The notes below the pieces were generated by a model. The model saw nothing but the letters and a program-made list of their open reading frames with translations. It had not been told where the DNA came from and ran no database searches. From the IMG/VR virus record IMGVR_UViG_3300032087_005353, positions 1 through 20,635 of that record: a stretch of DNA of 20,635 nt, one strand, 5' to 3'. Source of the stretch: a virus. Shown in pieces: positions 19,142-20,635 of the stretch. Position numbers and translations under genes: made by a program. Positions within the stretch are counted from its first letter, which is position 1, and every line of letters starts with the position of its first letter.

Positions 19142-19293
19142 TTAGTTACCTCCACCAGTTTTTCGTGTGCATCTGTTACTTTTTGCAGGGCGACGCCAGC
19201 TTCCTCATCCCGGCCTGTCATTTGCATGAGGAGGAAAAACTCGAGTTGGAATTTTGCGTGTTTGGCTAGTTTGTGGATTTCCTGTTGGGTCAT
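19138..19293 (-). CDS. Small helical hypothetical protein, 51 residues
   Basis: The sequence MTQQEIHKLAKHAKFQLEFFLLMQMTGRDEEAGVALQKVTDAHEKLVEVTK is amphipathic and predicted all helical. Its ATG overlaps the stop of the 54-residue gene, and its own stop overlaps the GTG start of the next gene (GTGA). GGAGCC lies seven bases upstream. The last codons encode LVEVTK and simultaneously form the next gene's GGAGGT site. No domain was recognised. Confidence 0.7.
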   Translation of the reverse strand: MTQQEIHKLAKHAKFQLEFFLLMQMTGRDEEAGVALQKVTDAHEKLVEVTK

Positions 19294-19454
19294 TTCGGCT
19301 CCATTTCACATACAAAGTTTGCGTAGATTTTTCCGGCGTGTACTTCTGCCATTTGGATACACTCCCAACCAGTGAGGTCTTTGGCTTGCGTTTCGCGGAC
19401 AAGCTCACCGTTTGGCTGGAGGAGGATTAGGATTAGGGTCCAGGTTGGGGTCAT
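19290..19454 (-). CDS. Small hypothetical protein, 54 residues
   Basis: MTPTWTLILILLQPNGELVRETQAKDLTGWECIQMAEVHAGKIYANFVCEMEPK has a hydrophobic start of 12 residues that could be a strand or a short signal-like segment, without a clear cleavage site. Two cysteines lie in the second half. It starts two bases after the stop of the L7/L12-like gene, and its stop overlaps the next ATG (ATGA). Function unknown. Confidence 0.68.
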   Translation of the reverse strand: MTPTWTLILILLQPNGELVRETQAKDLTGWECIQMAEVHAGKIYANFVCEMEPK

Positions 19455-19456
19455 GA

Positions 19457-19789
19457 TTATGTCTTTGCTGAGTTAAAAATGGTTATTGCGTGGTCAACGG
19501 CCTCTTTGGATTCTTTCAAGCCCGCGCCTGAAGCATTACGCACAGCCTTAACCATGTTTATTTTCCTGACTGGAGTATCTTCAGGGCTGAAACACGCAAT
19601 AAGATTCATGGCCGCCACTGTTGCGTTAGGCCGTTGGATCACATAGCCGCTCATACCCGAAAGAAACTCCCCGGCACGCTCAATGCTGTCACAAGCGTGT
19701 AGTAGGATTTCCCTGCTAAAGACATCTTCCTGATCGGTGATCGCAAATCCGCCTTTTAGGACTTCGTAAATCGTGATAACTCTAGGCAT
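19457..19789 (-). CDS. Protein with C-terminal ribosomal protein L7/L12-like motif
   Basis: The 110 residues start at ATG 19789 behind GAAAGGAATACCA, the shared leader. The first 75 residues match nothing I recognise (ITIYEVLKGGFAITDQEDVFSREILLH, then SGYVIQRPNATVAAMNLIACF). Residues about 76-102, KINMVKAVRNASGAGLKESK and EAVDHAI, match the bL12 C-terminal domain core KIxVIKxVRxxTGLGLKEAKxxV. In cells this surface contacts translation factors such as EF-Tu and EF-G. The second half of that domain is missing. It may bind host translation factors, or the match may reflect only a common helix-turn-helix shape. The resemblance is seen directly; the role is inferred. Confidence 0.7.
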   Translation of the reverse strand: MPRVITIYEVLKGGFAITDQEDVFSREILLHACDSIERAGEFLSGMSGYVIQRPNATVAAMNLIACFSPEDTPVRKINMVKAVRNASGAGLKESKEAVDHAITIFNSAKT

Positions 19790-19814
19790 TGGTATTCCTT
19801 TCGCTCCATGGGAA

Positions 19815-19838
19815 GGGAGGCAAGTTTCCCTACCTCCC
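19815..19838 (-). promoter_or_regulatory. Hairpin between small genes
   Basis: Perfect arms GGGAGG (19815-19820) and CCTCCC (19833-19838) with a 12-base loop lie 7 bases after the stop of the 56-residue gene. A second pairing, GGGAA with TTCCC, overlaps it. There is no U-run on the minus strand. It may be a weak terminator, or an RNA-processing or stability element. Confidence 0.45.
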
Positions 19839-19845
19839 GTTTTGT

Positions 19846-20016
19846 TTAGCCTTCGGAAAGACTCATCGCCGCCGAATTTATGAAGGCAAGGAGTATGTCG
19901 CGATCCGACAACCCTACATCGCTTTCGGGATATTCGAGAATGAATTTGTTGATCAAATCATCAACAGCCTTTTCCATTGCAGCTTGTGTATCGCTGATGT
20001 GAATTGTTTTTGGCAT
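19846..20016 (-). CDS. Small acidic hypothetical protein, 56 residues
   Basis: MPKTIHISDTQAAMEKAVDDLINKFILEYPESDVGLSDRDILLAFINSAAMSLSEG is acidic and helical, with an N-terminal strand. It was found in a 312-base stretch otherwise without a gene. GGAGCGAAAT directly upstream of the ATG is a clear site, also used by the gene starting at 20278. No domain was recognised. It is flanked by hairpins on both sides. Confidence 0.72.
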   Translation of the reverse strand: MPKTIHISDTQAAMEKAVDDLINKFILEYPESDVGLSDRDILLAFINSAAMSLSEG

Positions 20017-20057
20017 ATTTCGCTCCGTGGTTGGTTTTGATGGCTAAGTCCATCGCG

Positions 20058-20091
20058 AAACGGACCGAGTGTTTATTGACTCGATCCGCTT
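20058..20091 (-). promoter_or_regulatory. Imperfect hairpin
   Basis: GGACCGAGT (20062-20070) pairs with ACTCGATCC (20079-20087) with one mismatch and an 8-base AT-rich loop. A few outer pairs extend it. It fills the gap after the stop of the 58-residue gene at 20102. Confidence 0.45.
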
Positions 20092-20101
20092 TCCGCTGGG
20101 C

Positions 20102-20278
20102 TTACTTAATTATCCCTTTCAGGTGTTCTGTGCAAACCCAATACTGAACGTATTCATAAACGTCATACATAGCTTTGAATTTGGCTTCCGCCTCTTCAGG
20201 CGAATCCGCCGTTATCGGTTCCATCATCATATTCCCATGGTTCTGAAACCGATAATACACTGCAAATCGTTTAGACAT
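20102..20278 (-). CDS. Small hypothetical protein, 58 residues
   Basis: The ATG at 20278 has GGAGCGAAATA upstream; an earlier start at 20326 would run over the 33-residue membrane peptide. The sequence MSKRFAVYYRFQNHGNMMMEPITADSPEEAEAKFKAMYDVYEYVQYWVCTEHLKGIIK looks like an alternating strand-helix-strand domain with many Tyr. It resembles small phage proteins of the beta-alpha-beta type, without a family assignment. Confidence 0.72.
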   Translation of the reverse strand: MSKRFAVYYRFQNHGNMMMEPITADSPEEAEAKFKAMYDVYEYVQYWVCTEHLKGIIK

Positions 20279-20291
20279 TATTTCGCTCCGA

Positions 20292-20393
20292 TCAAAAAGT
20301 GCGGTAAGGATTGCCTCGCATGGCAATTGCGCTTACGGTTAGGGTGATGATGATGTAGGCCACCGGAATGGCTAGGATGTAAAGGAAGATCAT
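20292..20393 (-). CDS. 33-residue membrane peptide
   Basis: The ATG overlaps the preceding stop (ATGA, 20390-20393) and the stop is 13 bases from the next ATG. The sequence MIFLYILAIPVAYIIITLTV is almost entirely hydrophobic, followed by SAIAMRGNPYRTF with a positive tail. That predicts a single short membrane helix with a positive end in the cytoplasm. No family was recognised. It is one of three small membrane peptides in this window. Confidence 0.62.
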   Translation of the reverse strand: MIFLYILAIPVAYIIITLTVSAIAMRGNPYRTF

Positions 20394-20596
20394 GGTGCAC
20401 TCACAATCACAAATGGAGGCATATCAGTGTCAAATAACACTTCAGTCCAGTTATGTTCAAGTATCAATATCAGTGCCGCTTCTGGACTGATTGACTGACG
20501 CTCTCCTTTGTTATCTTCAATGAAGTAGGGCAAAGAACCAAAAGCAGACTCATAATCTGCTATGGCCAAAGCCGTTTCTATATTACTGCGTGACAT
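20390..20596 (-). CDS. Hypothetical protein, 68 residues
   Basis: The ATG at 20596 is preceded by GAAAGGATTACCAAC, matching the leader of the gene at 15896; an in-frame ATG at 20632 is upstream of that site. The sequence MSRSNIETALAIADYESAFGSLPYFIEDNKGERQSISPEAALILILEHNWTEVLFDTDMPPFVIVSAP mixes an N-terminal helix with strands in the C-terminal half. No domain was recognised. Transcription enters from beyond the right edge. Confidence 0.72.
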   Translation of the reverse strand: MSRSNIETALAIADYESAFGSLPYFIEDNKGERQSISPEAALILILEHNWTEVLFDTDMPPFVIVSAP

Positions 20597-20635
20597 GTTG
20601 GTAATCCTTTCGTAGATGCTGGATTGCATCATAAC

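Noticed and set aside
1-20635. CRISPR array, tRNA genes, integrase or transposase
   Set aside because: I saw no regularly spaced non-coding repeats, no tRNA-like cloverleaf with a CCA end and no recombinase or transposase motifs, reading by eye.

Overview
The window is a stretch of tailed-phage genome. About 19.4 kb of tightly packed leftward (minus strand) replication, recombination and small accessory genes meets the end of a rightward (plus strand) structural region at the far left. No rRNA, tRNA, integrase, transposase or CRISPR array was seen. The host is probably an alphaproteobacterium. This is inferred from the gene families (DUF6378, DUF1937, KTSC, ParB-methyltransferase, a UDG/PolA-type polymerase) and from a recurring start-codon leader, GAAAGGA, which complements the UCCUUUC end of alphaproteobacterial 16S rRNA. 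It is an inference, not proof.

Layout from left to right. 1-1141 (+): a 5'-truncated Gly/Ser repeat protein and a small beta-rich protein, probably virion parts. 1127-5633 (-): a tiny membrane protein, a P-loop ATPase, the polymerase half of a family A DNA polymerase, a DUF1937 protein, a small zinc-finger protein, and a UDG-like/3'-5' exonuclease protein. The polymerase is therefore in two pieces, with two genes between them. 5681-7540 (-): a ParB-like/DNA methyltransferase fusion, a DUF6378 protein and a zinc-ribbon protein, with a terminator-like hairpin just upstream. 7604-11207 (-): a recombination block (PD-(D/E)XK nuclease with four cysteines, Sak4-like ATPase, a possible ssDNA-binding partner), then small proteins including a ribbon-helix-helix regulator and a HIRAN-domain protein. 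11208-12139: regulatory DNA with hairpins, a promoter-like dyad and a 20-codon ORF, flanking a 162-residue protein. 12140-15896 (-): small unknown proteins, a two-helix membrane peptide and a UvrD-like helicase. 16011-20596 (-): a dense run of small early-type genes, including a KTSC protein and a protein ending in a ribosomal L7/L12-like motif. Eight small genes under 60 codons (38, 47, 58, 47, 51, 54, 56 and 33 residues) were found by reading the gaps. They are called mainly because their starts and stops interlock with those of neighbouring genes.

Most leftward genes overlap the next by ATGA, GTGA, TAATG or TGATG, so they are probably translationally coupled. Two strong sigma70-type promoters (TTGACA-N17-TATATA at 15947-15975 and TTGACA-N17-TATAAC at 18249-18277) share an upstream element, ACTGAmCrAAACC. 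They suggest separate transcription units from about 18240 and 15940, and a weaker, dyad-containing candidate at 11913-11941 may start a third.

The observations most worth checking are the polymerase split inside its exonuclease domain, the altered UDG motif fused to that exonuclease, a hairpin whose loop is complementary to the phage's own ribosome-binding leaders, the shared promoter element, and the L7/L12-like protein.
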